Below are positions 11,499 through 22,800 of a stretch of DNA of 64,000 nucleotides, piece after piece. Below the pieces are notes generated by a model. It had not been told where the DNA came from and made no database searches. It saw only the letters and a list, made by a program, of their open reading frames with translations. The translations under genes and the position numbers were made by a program. This stretch comes from Acinetobacter calcoaceticus. GTDB taxonomy: Bacteria; Pseudomonadota; Gammaproteobacteria; Pseudomonadales; Moraxellaceae. Location: positions 806,001-870,000 of the forward strand of contig NZ_LS999521.1 in NCBI RefSeq assembly GCF_900520355.1, read 5' to 3'. How positions within the stretch are numbered: the first letter of the stretch is position 1; each line of letters opens with the position of its first letter.

Positions 11499-11520
11499 AA
11501 AAAAAGCCCCGAAGGGCTTT
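11499..11520 (-). terminator. Rho-independent terminator of trpS
   Basis: On the minus strand, AAAGCCC, TTCG tetraloop, GGGCTTT, then more T. It lies 16 bases downstream of the trpS stop. Confidence 0.9.
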
Positions 11521-11535
11521 AAGTTTTTAAGAGAA

Positions 11536-12549
11536 TTAGAATTTAAATAAACCTAAACCGTCTTTAACTTCATCTAAGGTTTGTTGAGTAATAAGACGAC
11601 ATTTATCTGTACCTTGGCGTAAAACATCCATAATGTAGTCAGGATCTTTAGCAAGTTCTTCACGACGTTCGCGGATAGGGCTGATCAATTCTTTCAAAAC
11701 AGCTTCAAGGCGTTTTTTAACAGTTCCATCGCCTAGACCACCGCGACGATAATGCGCTTTTAATTCTTCAACTTCTTCTTTATTTGGATCAAATGCATCT
11801 AAATAAGTAAATACAATGTTTCCTTCAACCTGACCTGGATCTTCAATACGAAGATGATTTGGATCGGTATACATTGCGTTTACAGCTTTTTTAATGTCTT
11901 TATCAGAAGCATTTAAAACAATGGTATTACCTAATGATTTAGACATTTTTGCCTTACCATCAAAACCAGGTAAACGTGCCATATTTGAAAGTAAAGCTTT
12001 ACATTCTGGTAAAAGATCTTGGCCAATTTGACGGTTTATCCGACGTACAATTTCATTGGTTTGTTCAATCATTGGAATCTGATCTTCACCCACTGGAACA
12101 ACAGTTGCTTTAAAAGCAGTAATGTCAGCAGCTTGTGCAACAGGGTAGCAGAGGAAACCAGCAGGAATGTCACGCTCGAAACCGCGCATTTGAATTTCAG
12201 ACTTAATGGTCGGGTTACGTTCTAAGCGTGCAACCGTCACGAAGTTAAGATAGAGCATGGTGAGCTCATTAAGTGCTGGCAAGCATGATTGTACGCAAAT
12301 CGTGGTTTTTGTTGGATCAATGCCTACAGCTAAATAATCTAGAGCAACTTCCAAAATATTGCGACGGACTTTATCTGGATTATCTGCATTGTCTGTTAAT
12401 GCTTGTGCATCTGCTAATAAGAGATGTTGATGATGGCTATCCTGTAAACCTACACGAGAACGCAAAGAACCGACAAAATGCCCGAGATGAAGTTGTCCGG
12501 TTGGGCGGTCGCCTGTCAAAATAATTGGACGCTGATCAACATTACTCAT
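11536..12549 (-). CDS. trpS: Tryptophanyl-tRNA synthetase
   Basis: Class I aminoacyl-tRNA synthetase that charges tRNA-Trp. The HIGH-type motif is TGQLHLGHFVGS (HLGH at residues 21-24) and the KMSKS loop is AKMSKSLGN near residue 200. DRPTGQ, YPVAQAADI and VGEDQIPMIEQTNEI are typical of the family. 337 residues, normal. The gene is single, with its own terminator. The 208-base gap to the divergent DUF808 gene must hold its promoter. Confidence 0.97.
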   Translation of the reverse strand: MSNVDQRPIILTGDRPTGQLHLGHFVGSLRSRVGLQDSHHQHLLLADAQALTDNADNPDKVRRNILEVALDYLAVGIDPTKTTICVQSCLPALNELTMLYLNFVTVARLERNPTIKSEIQMRGFERDIPAGFLCYPVAQAADITAFKATVVPVGEDQIPMIEQTNEIVRRINRQIGQDLLPECKALLSNMARLPGFDGKAKMSKSLGNTIVLNASDKDIKKAVNAMYTDPNHLRIEDPGQVEGNIVFTYLDAFDPNKEEVEELKAHYRRGGLGDGTVKKRLEAVLKELISPIRERREELAKDPDYIMDVLRQGTDKCRLITQQTLDEVKDGLGLFKF

Positions 12550-12757
12550 TATTTATTCCACTGTCTTATTGGCTTAATCAGGGGTAGTAAGCCCTGCAAT
12601 ATAAAAGATTGGCATTATTGTACGGGAAATAAAAAAATTTCGTCAGCGATTGGATAAACTTTTCTTAAAATAATATTGTGAATTTATTCAGTAAAATTAC
12701 AGAAATTAAAAAAAATCATCTTACAATAGTCTCAATAAATACAAACTTGGATAAGAA

Positions 12758-13687
12758 ATGGCAAGTGGCTTACTTTTACTATTAGATGATATTGCAACGA
12801 TTTTAGATGATGTTGCTTTAATGAGTAAAATGGCAGCAAAGAAAACTGCCGGAGTTTTAGGTGATGATTTAGCCTTGAATGCTCAGCAAGTTACAGGTGT
12901 CCGCTCAGACCGAGAGTTACCTATCGTTTGGAAGGTAGCGAAGGGTTCATTTGTTAACAAACTCATTTTAGTACCTTTAGCACTATTAATTAGTGTGATT
13001 GCGCCTTGGCTCATTAACCCTTTGTTAATGCTAGGTGGTTTGTTTTTATGTTATGAAGGTGTGGAAAAAGTTATTCATACTTTTATGCATAAAAAGTCCT
13101 CAACTCCTGAGGAGGCCAAAGCAGAGCTTGAAAACGAAGAATTAGACTTAGCAACATTTGAAAAAGATAAAATTAAAGGTGCTGTTCGGACAGACTTTAT
13201 TTTATCTGCAGAAATTGTCGTAATTACCCTCGGTACAGTTGCTACAGCTACTTTAATGACTAAGGTAAGCGTCCTAAGTGTTATTGCAATTGTGATGACG
13301 ATTGGTGTTTATGGCTTGGTTGCCATGATTGTTAAGATTGATGATCTGGGATTATATTTAACAAATCAAACGGCTTCTTTTAAGCAGACTTTAGGCCGTG
13401 GCTTGCTTGCATTTGCACCTATTTTGATGAAATTACTTTCGATCGTGGGCACTATTGCGATGTTTTTGGTAGGGGGAGGGATCATTAACCATACCATTCC
13501 ATTACTTCATCATCTGACTGAAAGTACAGTGGATCATGTAGAAACTATACCAGCGGTAGGAAATATCATTGGTGCTTTAACACCAACATTGATTAACTTT
13601 GGAATAGGATTGGTTGCTGGTGCAATTGTTCTATTAATCGTAAGCTTAATACAAAAAATGTGGCCTAAAAAAGCATCGGGTTCATGA
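12758..13687 (+). CDS. yedI: DUF808 (YedI-type) inner-membrane protein
   Basis: The start [32 protein letters not shown] is the recognisable DUF808 N-terminus, known from E. coli YedI; here the family is recognised from short stretches such as [15 protein letters not shown]. Several hydrophobic helices follow: [18 protein letters not shown], the 165-190 region, [18 protein letters not shown] and the C-terminal [17 protein letters not shown]. The molecular function of the family is not established. The next gene begins 27 bases downstream on the same strand, so co-transcription with the metallopeptidase is likely. Confidence 0.85.
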   Translation: MASGLLLLLDDIATILDDVALMSKMAAKKTAGVLGDDLALNAQQVTGVRSDRELPIVWKVAKGSFVNKLILVPLALLISVIAPWLINPLLMLGGLFLCYEGVEKVIHTFMHKKSSTPEEAKAELENEELDLATFEKDKIKGAVRTDFILSAEIVVITLGTVATATLMTKVSVLSVIAIVMTIGVYGLVAMIVKIDDLGLYLTNQTASFKQTLGRGLLAFAPILMKLLSIVGTIAMFLVGGGIINHTIPLLHHLTESTVDHVETIPAVGNIIGALTPTLINFGIGLVAGAIVLLIVSLIQKMWPKKASGS

Positions 13688-13714
13688 TGCCATTCTAAAA
13701 AGAAGAGGGAAATT

Positions 13715-14614
13715 ATGCGCTGGAAAGGTCGTCGAATTAGTACCAATGTTGAAGATCGCCGAGGTGGTGGCGGTGCTAGAGCAGGTGGTATCAGTATTAT
13801 TGGTTTGGTTGTTGCATTTGTTGCGTGGAAGTTTTTTGGGGTTGATCCACAACAAGCTTATCAGGCAACTCAGCAGGTCACTGCATCACAGCAGTCAAAT
13901 GCAACTGCACCGGAAAGTTTAACAGCCGAGCAAAAAGAAGCCTCTGATTTTGTTGGAACTGTTTTGGCTGATACAGAGGATACGTGGACTCCTATATTTA
14001 AACAGTTAGGTAAAACCTATACGCCGCCAAGATTAGTGTTGTTTAGTGGAATGATTCAGTCTGGGTGTGGTACTGCTCAATCTGCCATGGGACCATTTTA
14101 TTGTCCGGCGGACCAGAAGGTTTATATCGATACAGAATTCTTTAAAGATATGCGTCAGCAAATGGGAATTTCTGGTGAGCAAAATCAAAGTGAACTATCT
14201 AGGCAAGATCAAGCTGGGGATTTTGCCCAAGCGTATGTTGTCGCACATGAGGTAGGACACCATGTTCAAACCTTGCTTGGTATTTCTTCACAAGTACAAC
14301 AAGCCCGTGCGCAAGCAAGCCAAACAGAAGGTAACCAATTATCTGTTCGTCAAGAATTACAAGCTGACTGTTTAGCGGGAATTTGGGCGAGTCATAATCA
14401 ACAGCGAACTCAATTTTTAGAGCAAGGCGATATTGAAGAAGCGATGGATGCTGCTCAAAAAATTGGAGATGATTATTTACAGAAGCGCTCTACTGGTCAG
14501 GTTGTTCCAGATAGCTTTACTCATGGTAGTAGTGAACAGCGAATGCGCTGGTTTCAGGTTGGTTTAAAAACTGGTGATATTAACCAATGCGATACTTTTA
14601 ATAATCCAGTTTAA
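13715..14614 (+). CDS. ypfJ: YpfJ-type neutral zinc metallopeptidase
   Basis: The N-terminus MRWKGRRISTNVEDRRGGG is characteristic. One transmembrane helix follows (ISIIGLVVAFVAWKFFG), so the protein is anchored with the catalytic part probably periplasmic. A linker leads to the domain with CGTAQSAMGPFYCPADQKVY and the zinc site VVAHEVGHHVQTLLG; a downstream QELQADCLAGIWA likely gives the third ligand. 299 residues, usual for the family. Substrates are unknown. It lies 27 bases after the DUF808 gene and ends at a strong terminator. Confidence 0.88.
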   Translation: MRWKGRRISTNVEDRRGGGGARAGGISIIGLVVAFVAWKFFGVDPQQAYQATQQVTASQQSNATAPESLTAEQKEASDFVGTVLADTEDTWTPIFKQLGKTYTPPRLVLFSGMIQSGCGTAQSAMGPFYCPADQKVYIDTEFFKDMRQQMGISGEQNQSELSRQDQAGDFAQAYVVAHEVGHHVQTLLGISSQVQQARAQASQTEGNQLSVRQELQADCLAGIWASHNQQRTQFLEQGDIEEAMDAAQKIGDDYLQKRSTGQVVPDSFTHGSSEQRMRWFQVGLKTGDINQCDTFNNPV

Positions 14615-14623
14615 TCTTTTATA

Positions 14624-14667
14624 GGATGAGTCTTTTTAAACATATTTAAGAAGCTCATCCATTTTTC
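14624..14667 (+). terminator. Long-stem terminator after ypfJ
   Basis: GGATGAG (14624-14630) pairs with CTCATCC (14654-14660). With one bulged T, the inner CTTTTTAAA/TTTAAGAAG pairs almost fully around a CATA loop, giving about 16 bp. ATTTTTCTTT follows. Confidence 0.8.
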
Positions 14668-14856
14668 TTTAGCTTATAACTATAAATAATGTTAAGAAAT
14701 TTAACAGAGTGATAGATTGTTCATTCAATTCGTTAAACTTGTGTCCTAATTTCTGTTTTTATGATTATGGCATTCTTCATGCCAGTTTTTTTATTAAGTT
14801 TGGTCGATCTAACAAAGTTTCTCTTATTTGGTCGTTGACCCAGAAGAAGGGTATTC

Positions 14857-16359
14857 ATGGGTAATTTTTTTCTACTACAAGCATTCACAGTGGTTTTTGC
14901 GCTATCAATAGCAACCACAATCTTTAATAAGCGCATTTTAGGCTTTCCACAGGCTATTGGTGTACCGCTGGTCTCAGCAATTTTTGTCTTTATTCTGCAA
15001 TGGGGGGCTAGTCTGTTAAATGGTAACGAATTTATTACCATCAATATCCACCATATTGAGGAAGTAGTACGCCAGATCGATTTTTATGATTTTTTAATTA
15101 ATGGGGTCATCTGTTTTATTCTAACTTCTTCAGCACTTAAATTTAAAATTTCTGATTTAAGAAGTTACTGGAAGCAAATTAGTATTTTGGCCACCATTGC
15201 ATTAGTCATTTGCGCCGTTTTATTTGGTGGATTGCTCTACGGGTTCCAACTACTGGTTGGATATCATGTGCCAATTTTGGTGCTTTTACTTTTAGGTGCA
15301 GCTTTAGGAGCAACAGACCCAATTGGTATTAAAGGTGTGCTTAGTTCGATACGTGCACCACATCATTTGATTGTTAAGCTAGAAGGTGAGTCACTATTTA
15401 ATGATGCGATGTGTATTGCATTATTTATGACTTTACTCAACGTTTTACAGGGTGAACATTTCTCGTTAGTGGCAACATTAGAGGCTTTACTCTATGAAAT
15501 TGTTGTCGCTGTCGGGATTGGTTGGGCATTTGGGGTAGGGGTGTTACGTCTATTACGTGGTAAACACGAAATGGAGTCCCTAATTTTAACAACAGCTTTG
15601 CTCGCGAGTGGAGCATATTTGGTTGCTTTGTTTGCGCATGCATCAGCACCAATTGCTTGTGTAATCGGTGGTTTAATTGTTGGAAACAAATGGAAAGAAA
15701 TACGAGAAGAGCGCGAGATTCAAGAAGTTAATCATTTTTGGCATACCGTAGAAGGAATCATCAACTCATTCCTGTTTACTTTAATTGGCTTAGAGTTATT
15801 TATTCTTGATTTAAACTTCAGCCTAATTTTAGGCGGTATTGTTGCGTTCTTTATTTTACATATCTCTCGTTTTGCGGCCAACTTTATGGCTTTTGCCTTT
15901 TTCCCGAACATGCGAAAAATGAAAAGTTATAATGGTAGTTTAACCATTTTATCTTGGGGTGGGGTACGAGGGGGGATTTCACTTGCATTGATTTTGGCAG
16001 TTGCCAATATTCCCGCATTAAGTCCATATAGCAGTATCTTGATTGGCTATACTTTTATTAGTGTATTGCTATCGGGCATTGTGTGCGGTCTGGGTTTGCC
16101 AGCTGTGATGAATGCTTTTTATTACAATCCCAATGAAGAAACCGAAGGCTTAAAAGGTCTATATCAAAGATTGTGTCATAAGATGAATCGGAGAGGCTTT
16201 CAATATATTGTTGGAGAGGATGCGCTGGGTAGAGAAACAATTACCGTTTTTAATCCAGATATTCTGGTAGACCAAAAAACTGAAGATGGAATTGCAACAA
16301 TGCATGACCCGAATAAGTTACAAGAAGTAAAACGATTTGAGAGTCCTGATAATTTCTAA
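14857..16359 (+). CDS. CPA1-family cation/proton antiporter
   Basis: A polytopic inner-membrane protein of 500 residues with about a dozen hydrophobic segments. The transport core is recognisable: LLLGAALGATDPIGIKGVL contains the conserved TDP region, and VKLEGESLFNDAMCIALF contains the ES-FND motif of the NhaP/CPA1 group. ILSWGGVRGGISLALIL near residue 370 is another CPA1 signature. The last 75 residues are hydrophilic and probably cytoplasmic. It likely exchanges Na+ or K+ for H+; ion specificity cannot be read from sequence. An AGAAGG ribosome-binding site is present. It is transcribed alone, with a terminator behind it. Confidence 0.88.
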   Translation: MGNFFLLQAFTVVFALSIATTIFNKRILGFPQAIGVPLVSAIFVFILQWGASLLNGNEFITINIHHIEEVVRQIDFYDFLINGVICFILTSSALKFKISDLRSYWKQISILATIALVICAVLFGGLLYGFQLLVGYHVPILVLLLLGAALGATDPIGIKGVLSSIRAPHHLIVKLEGESLFNDAMCIALFMTLLNVLQGEHFSLVATLEALLYEIVVAVGIGWAFGVGVLRLLRGKHEMESLILTTALLASGAYLVALFAHASAPIACVIGGLIVGNKWKEIREEREIQEVNHFWHTVEGIINSFLFTLIGLELFILDLNFSLILGGIVAFFILHISRFAANFMAFAFFPNMRKMKSYNGSLTILSWGGVRGGISLALILAVANIPALSPYSSILIGYTFISVLLSGIVCGLGLPAVMNAFYYNPNEETEGLKGLYQRLCHKMNRRGFQYIVGEDALGRETITVFNPDILVDQKTEDGIATMHDPNKLQEVKRFESPDNF

Positions 16360-16398
16360 ATATTTGCAGTTTTAAATTTTATAAGATATTTAAAAATT

Positions 16399-16443
16399 AG
16401 GTTTTAGTGTAATAGTAAAATATTACCTAAAGCCTTTTTTTTC
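16399..16443 (+). terminator. Terminator after the antiporter
   Basis: TTTAG plus GTAATA (16403-16414, one bulge) pairs with TATTAC plus CTAAA (16421-16431). Outer AGG/CCT pairs add to the stem, and a run of T follows. Confidence 0.75.
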
Positions 16444-16747
16444 TATATGTATCATTAATAATATATTTTATTTTATTAAGATATTATTAATTGTTATATG
16501 AATATTTTAATTAAATGATATTTCAACAAATGGTAAATAATAAAATAAGAAATTTGTTTTATATATAAAACATTTAAGGTGGTTTTTCCTTAAATTAACA
16601 CAAGATAAACTTAAAAAAGACTTATATATAATTTGTATTAATTAAAATTTTTTCTGTAGGTACTTTAGTATTTGTTTTTTTTATTTTAAAGTGGTTAATG
16701 TAAAAATGATCACATTACTTAATGTTTTTAAGTTGTAGGTCAAAAAC

Positions 16748-16777
16748 TTGAAAACATTAAGTAAAAAGAATTATACA
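16748..16777 (+). promoter_or_regulatory. Candidate bap promoter in a strongly AT-rich leader
   Basis: The 457 bases between the antiporter and bap are conspicuously AT-rich with many A/T tracts and no gene. The best sigma70 match is TTGAAA (16748-16753), an 18-base spacer and TATACA (16772-16777). It predicts a leader of about 33 bases before the ATG at 16817, which has AAGGA about 9 bases upstream. Such AT-rich leaders before large surface proteins are often targets of H-NS-type silencing; here that is inference. Confidence 0.45.
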
Positions 16778-16816
16778 TAAAATCATTTAAATCAATAATA
16801 TAAAAGGAATACAGAT

Positions 16817-19800
16817 ATGCCTGAAATACAAATAATTGCCAAGGATAGTCACGACACCTTGTCAACCATCAAGGGAACTTCTGCTTCGCTTACAGAAGCA
16901 TCGGTCGTATTGGTAAAAGTGGCTGCCAGTGATGTATTGGTAGTGAATAGAGAGGGAACCAATGCAGTCATTCGCCTGAAAAATGGTGAGACTATTGTTA
17001 TTGAAGGCTTTTTTAGTGGAACAGCTGAGCCTAAAGATAACAGCCTTGTTTTTCAAGACGAAAATGGACAGCTAATCTGGGCAAAATTCAAAGATGCTGA
17101 AAATGATGCAGACGCGGATGCGGATGCCGATGCGGATGCCGACAGTGATGTTGACCCACAAGCACTCGTAGCCGAAGATTTACCAGCGGCTTTACCTGCA
17201 GAGGCACCACAAGAGTTGGTGTCTGATGTTATTTATCAGCCTATTTCTTCAATTGAACCATTGCTTTACCACGATGCGGGCATAAACCCATGGTTATGGG
17301 CTATCCCATTAGTTGCGGGTGGTATCATTGCAGCAGCATCAAACAGTGATAGCGATGATGACGACTCTTCAACACCTACCGACACAACACCACCAAATAC
17401 AGATGGGGTAACTTTTTCGGTTAATCCAGTTACATCTGATAATGTAATCAACTCATCAGAAGCAGCTGGTAACGTTACGATTACTGGTATTCTTAAAAAT
17501 ATTCCAACAGATGCGGCGAATACAGCCGTTACAGTTGTTATTAATGGGGTGACTTATACCGCAACTGTAGACAAGGTTGCAGGTACATGGACAGTAAGTG
17601 TGCCGGGCAGTGGCTTAACGACAGATGCAGATAAAACGATTGATGCGAAAGTAACGTTTACAGATGCAGCAGGTAATAGCAGCACTGTTAACGACACACA
17701 AACATATACAGTTGATACTACCGCACCAGCAGCACCAGTGATTGACCCGGTTAACGGGACAGATCCAATTACAGGTACAGCAGAACCTGGTTCAACAGTG
17801 ACAGTAACTTATCCTGATGGCAGTACAGCAAGTGTTGTAGCAGGACCGGATGGTAACTGGACTGTGCCAAATCCAGGTCTTAATGATGGCGATGAAGTTG
17901 AAGCGATTGCTACAGATCCGGCAGGCAACCCGTCATTGCCGGGCACAGCTATTGTTGATGCAGTTGGTCCAAATACGGATGGTGTTGACTTTGCAGTTGA
18001 CTCTGTCACAGCGGACAACTTGATTAATGCGTCAGAAGCAGCTGGTAACGTTACGATTACAGGTGTTCTCAAAAACGTTCCGGCGGATGCGGCTACTACA
18101 GCCGTTACAGTTGTTATTAATGGGGTGACCTATACCGCAACTGTAGACAAGGTTGCAGGTACATGGACAGTAAGTGTGCCGGGCAGTGGCTTAACGGCAG
18201 ATGCAGATAAAACAATTGATGCGAAAGTAACGTTTACAGATGCAGCAGGTAATAGCAGCACTGTTAACGACACACAAACATATACAGTTGATACTACCGC
18301 ACCAGCAGCACCAGTGATTGACCCGGTTAACGGGACAGATCCAATTACAGGTACAGCAGAACCTGGTTCAACAGTGACAGTAACTTATCCTGATGGCAGT
18401 ACAGCAAGTGTTGTAGCAGGACCGGATGGTAACTGGACTGTGCCAAATCCAGGTCTTAATGATGGCGATGAAGTTGAAGCGATTGCTACAGATCCGGCAG
18501 GCAACCCATCATTACCCGGAACAGCTATTGTTGATGCAGTTGGCCCAAATACGGATGGTGTTAACTTTGCAGTTGACTCTGTCACAGCGGACAACGTGAT
18601 TAATGCGTCAGAAGCATCAGGTAATGTCACAATTACAGGTGTTCTCAAAAACGTTCCGGCGGATGCGGCTACTACAGCCGTTACAGTTGTTATTAATGGG
18701 GTAACTTATACTGCAACTGTAGACGGTGTAGCGGGTACATGGACAGTAAGTGTGCCGGGCAGTGGCTTAACGGCAGATGCAGATAAAACAATTGATGCGA
18801 AAGTAACGTTTACAGATGCAGCAGGTAATAGCAGCACTGTTAACGACACACAAACATATACAGTTGATACTACCGCACCAGCAGCACCAGTGATTGACCC
18901 GGTTAACGGGACAGATCCAATTACAGGTACAGCAGAACCTGGTTCAACAGTGACAGTAACTTATCCTGATGGCAGTACAGCAAGTGTTGTAGCAGGACCG
19001 GATGGTAACTGGACTGTGCCAAATCCAGGTCTTAATGATGGCGATGAAGTTGAAGCGATTGCTACAGATCCGGCAGGCAACCCATCATTACCCGGAACAG
19101 CTATTGTTGATGCAGTTGGCCCAAATACGGATGGTGTTAACTTTGCAGTTGACTCTGTCACAGCGGACAACGTGATTAATGCGTCAGAAGCATCAGGTAA
19201 TGTCACAATTACAGGTGTTCTCAAAAACGTTCCGGCGGATGCGGCTACTACAGCCGTTACAGTTGTTATTAATGGGGTAACTTATACTGCAACTGTAGAC
19301 GGTGTAGCGGGTACATGGACAGTAAGTGTGCCGGGCAGTGGCTTAACGGCAGATGCAGATAAAACAATTGATGCGAAAGTAACGTTTACAGATGCAGCAG
19401 GTAATAGCAGCACTGTTAACGACACACAAACATATACAGTTGATACTACTGCACCAGCAGCACCAGTGATTGACCCGGTTAACGGGACAGATCCAATTAC
19501 AGGTACAGCAGAAGCGGGTTCAACCGTAACTGTGACCTATCCTGATGGCACGACTGCAACTGTAGTGGCAGGCACAGACGGAACATGGTCAGTACCAAAC
19601 CCGGGTAACCTGGTGGATGGTGATACTGTTACAGCAACAGCGACTGACCCTGCAGGCAATACTTCATTGCCAGGCACCGGTACAGTCTCTGCCGACATCA
19701 CGGCACCTGTGGTTGCGCTTGATGACGTGTTGACTAACGACAGCACACCAGCACTCACCGGTACAGTGAACGATCCGGCAGCAACAGTAGTGGTGAATGT

Positions 19801-22800
19801 GGATGGCGTTGACTATCCGGCGACTAACAATGGTGACGGCACCTGGACGCTTGCAGACAATACACTGCCTGCACTAACAGACGGTCCACACACCATTACC
19901 GTGACGGCAATTGACCCTGCAGGCAATGCAGGAACAGATACTGCAGTGGTGACGATTGATACCACCGCACCAAATGCACCGGTACTTGATCCAATCAATG
20001 CAACTGACCCGGTGAGCGGTACAGCAGAACCTGGTTCAACCGTGACTGTGACCTATCCTGATGGCAGCACTGCAACAGTGGTGGCAGGCACAGACGGCAG
20101 CTGGTCAGTACCAAACCCGGGTAACCTGGTAGATGGCGATACAGTGACTGCAACAGCGACTGACCCTGCAGGCAATACATCATTGCCGGGCACAGGTACA
20201 GTCTCTGCAGACATCACACCGCCGGTGGTTGCGCTGGATGATGTACTCACTAACGACAGCACACCAGCACTCACCGGTACAGTGAACGATCCGACAGCAA
20301 CAGTAGTGGTGAATGTGGATGGCGTTGACTATCCGGCGACGAACAATGGTGACGGCACCTGGACGCTTGCAGACAATACACTGCCTGCGTTAACTGATGG
20401 TCCACACACCATTACCGTGACGGCAACTGACCCTGCAGGCAATGCAGGAACAGATACTGCAGTGGTAACCATTGATACCACAGCACCAAATGCACCGGTA
20501 CTTGATCCAATCAATGCAACTGACCCGGTGAGCGGTACAGCAGAACCTGGTTCAACCGTGACTGTGACCTATCCTGATGGCAGCACTGCAACAGTGGTGG
20601 CAGGCACAGACGGCAGCTGGTCAGTACCAAACCCGGGTAACCTGGTAGATGGCGATACAGTGACTGCAACAGCGACTGACCCTGCAGGCAATACATCATT
20701 GCCGGGCACAGGTACAGTCTCTGCAGACATCACACCGCCGGTGGTTGCGCTGGATGATGTACTCACTAACGACAGCACACCAGCACTCACCGGTACAGTG
20801 AACGATCCGACAGCAACAGTAGTGGTGAATGTGGATGGCACTGACTATCCGGCGACGAACAATGGTGACGGCACCTGGACGCTTGCAGACAATACACTGC
20901 CTGCGTTAACTGATGGTCCACACACCATTACCGTGACTGCAACCGATGCAGCAGGCAATGCGGGTACCGATACGGCAGTGGTGACCATTGATACCACAGC
21001 ACCAAATGCACCGGTACTTGATCCAATCAATGCAACTGACCCGGTGAGCGGTACAGCAGAACCTGGTTCAACCGTGACTGTCAGCTTCCCTGACGGTACC
21101 ACTGCAACTGTAGTGGCAGGCACAGACGGAACATGGTCAGTACCAAACCCGGGTAACCTGGTGGATGGTGATACTGTTACAGCAACAGCGACTGACCCTG
21201 CAGGCAATACTTCATTGCCAGGCACCGGTACAGTCTCTGCCGACATCACAGCACCTGTGGTTGCGCTGGATGATGTACTCACCAACGACAGCACCCCAGC
21301 GCTTACCGGTACAGTCAATGATCCAACAGCAACTGTGGTGGTGAATGTGGATGGTGTTGACTACCCGGCGACGAACAATGGCGATGGTACCTGGACGCTT
21401 GCAGACAATAGCTTGCCTGCACTAACCGATGGTCCACACACCATTACCGTGACGGCAACTGACCCTGCAGGCAATGCAGGAACAGATACTGCAGTGGTGA
21501 CGATTGATACCACCGCACCAAATGCACCGGTACTTGATCCAATCAATGCAACCGATCCAGTCAGCGGTACAGCAGAAGCGGGATCAACCGTAACTGTGAC
21601 CTATCCTGATGGCAGCACTGCAACTGTAGTGGCAGGCACAGACGGAACATGGTCAGTACCAAACCCGGGTAACCTGGTGGATGGCGATACTGTTACAGCA
21701 ACAGCGACTGACCCTGCAGGCAATACTTCATTGCCAGGCACAGGTACCGTCTCTGCCGACATCACGGCACCTGTGGTTGCGCTTGATGACGTGTTGACTA
21801 ACGACAGCACACCAGCACTCACTGGTACAGTCAATGATCCAACAGCAACTGTGGTGGTGAATGTGGATGGCACTGACTATCCGGCAGTAAACAATGGCGA
21901 TGGCACCTGGACACTTGCAGACAATAGCTTGCCTGCACTAACAGACGGTCCACACACCATTACCGTGACGGCAACTGACCCTGCAGGCAATGCAGGAACA
22001 GATACGGCAGTGGTGACGATTGATACCACCGCACCAAATGCACCGGTACTTGATCCAATCAATGCAACAGATCCAGTCAGCGGTACAGCAGAAGCGGGTT
22101 CAACCGTGACTGTGACCTATCCTGATGGCAGCACTGCAACTGTAGTGGCAGGCACAGACGGAACATGGTCAGTACCAAACCCGGGTAACCTGGTGGATGG
22201 TGATACTGTTACAGCAACAGCGACTGACCCAGCAGGCAATACTTCATTGCCAGGCACCGGTACAGTCTCTGCCGACATTACAGCACCTGTGGTTGCGCTT
22301 GATGATGTACTCACCAACGACAGCACACCTGCGCTTACCGGTACAGTCAATGATCCAACAGCAACTGTGGTGGTGAATGTGGATGGTGTTGACTACCCGG
22401 CGACGAACAATGGCGATGGCACCTGGACGCTTGCAGACAATAGCTTGCCTGCACTAACAGACGGTCCACACACCATTACCGTGACGGCAACTGACCCTGC
22501 AGGCAATGCAGGAACAGATACGGCAGTGGTGACGATTGATACCACCGCACCAAATGCACCGGTACTTGATCCAATCAATGCAACCGATCCAGTCAGCGGT
22601 ACAGCAGAAGCGGGATCAACCGTAACTGTGACCTATCCTGATGGCACGACTGCAACTGTAGTGGCAGGCACAGACGGAACATGGTCAGTACCAAACCCGG
22701 GTAACCTGGTGGATGGTGATACTGTTACAGCAACAGCGACTGACCCTGCAGGCAATACTTCATTGCCAGGCACCGGTACAGTTTCTGCCGACATCACGGC

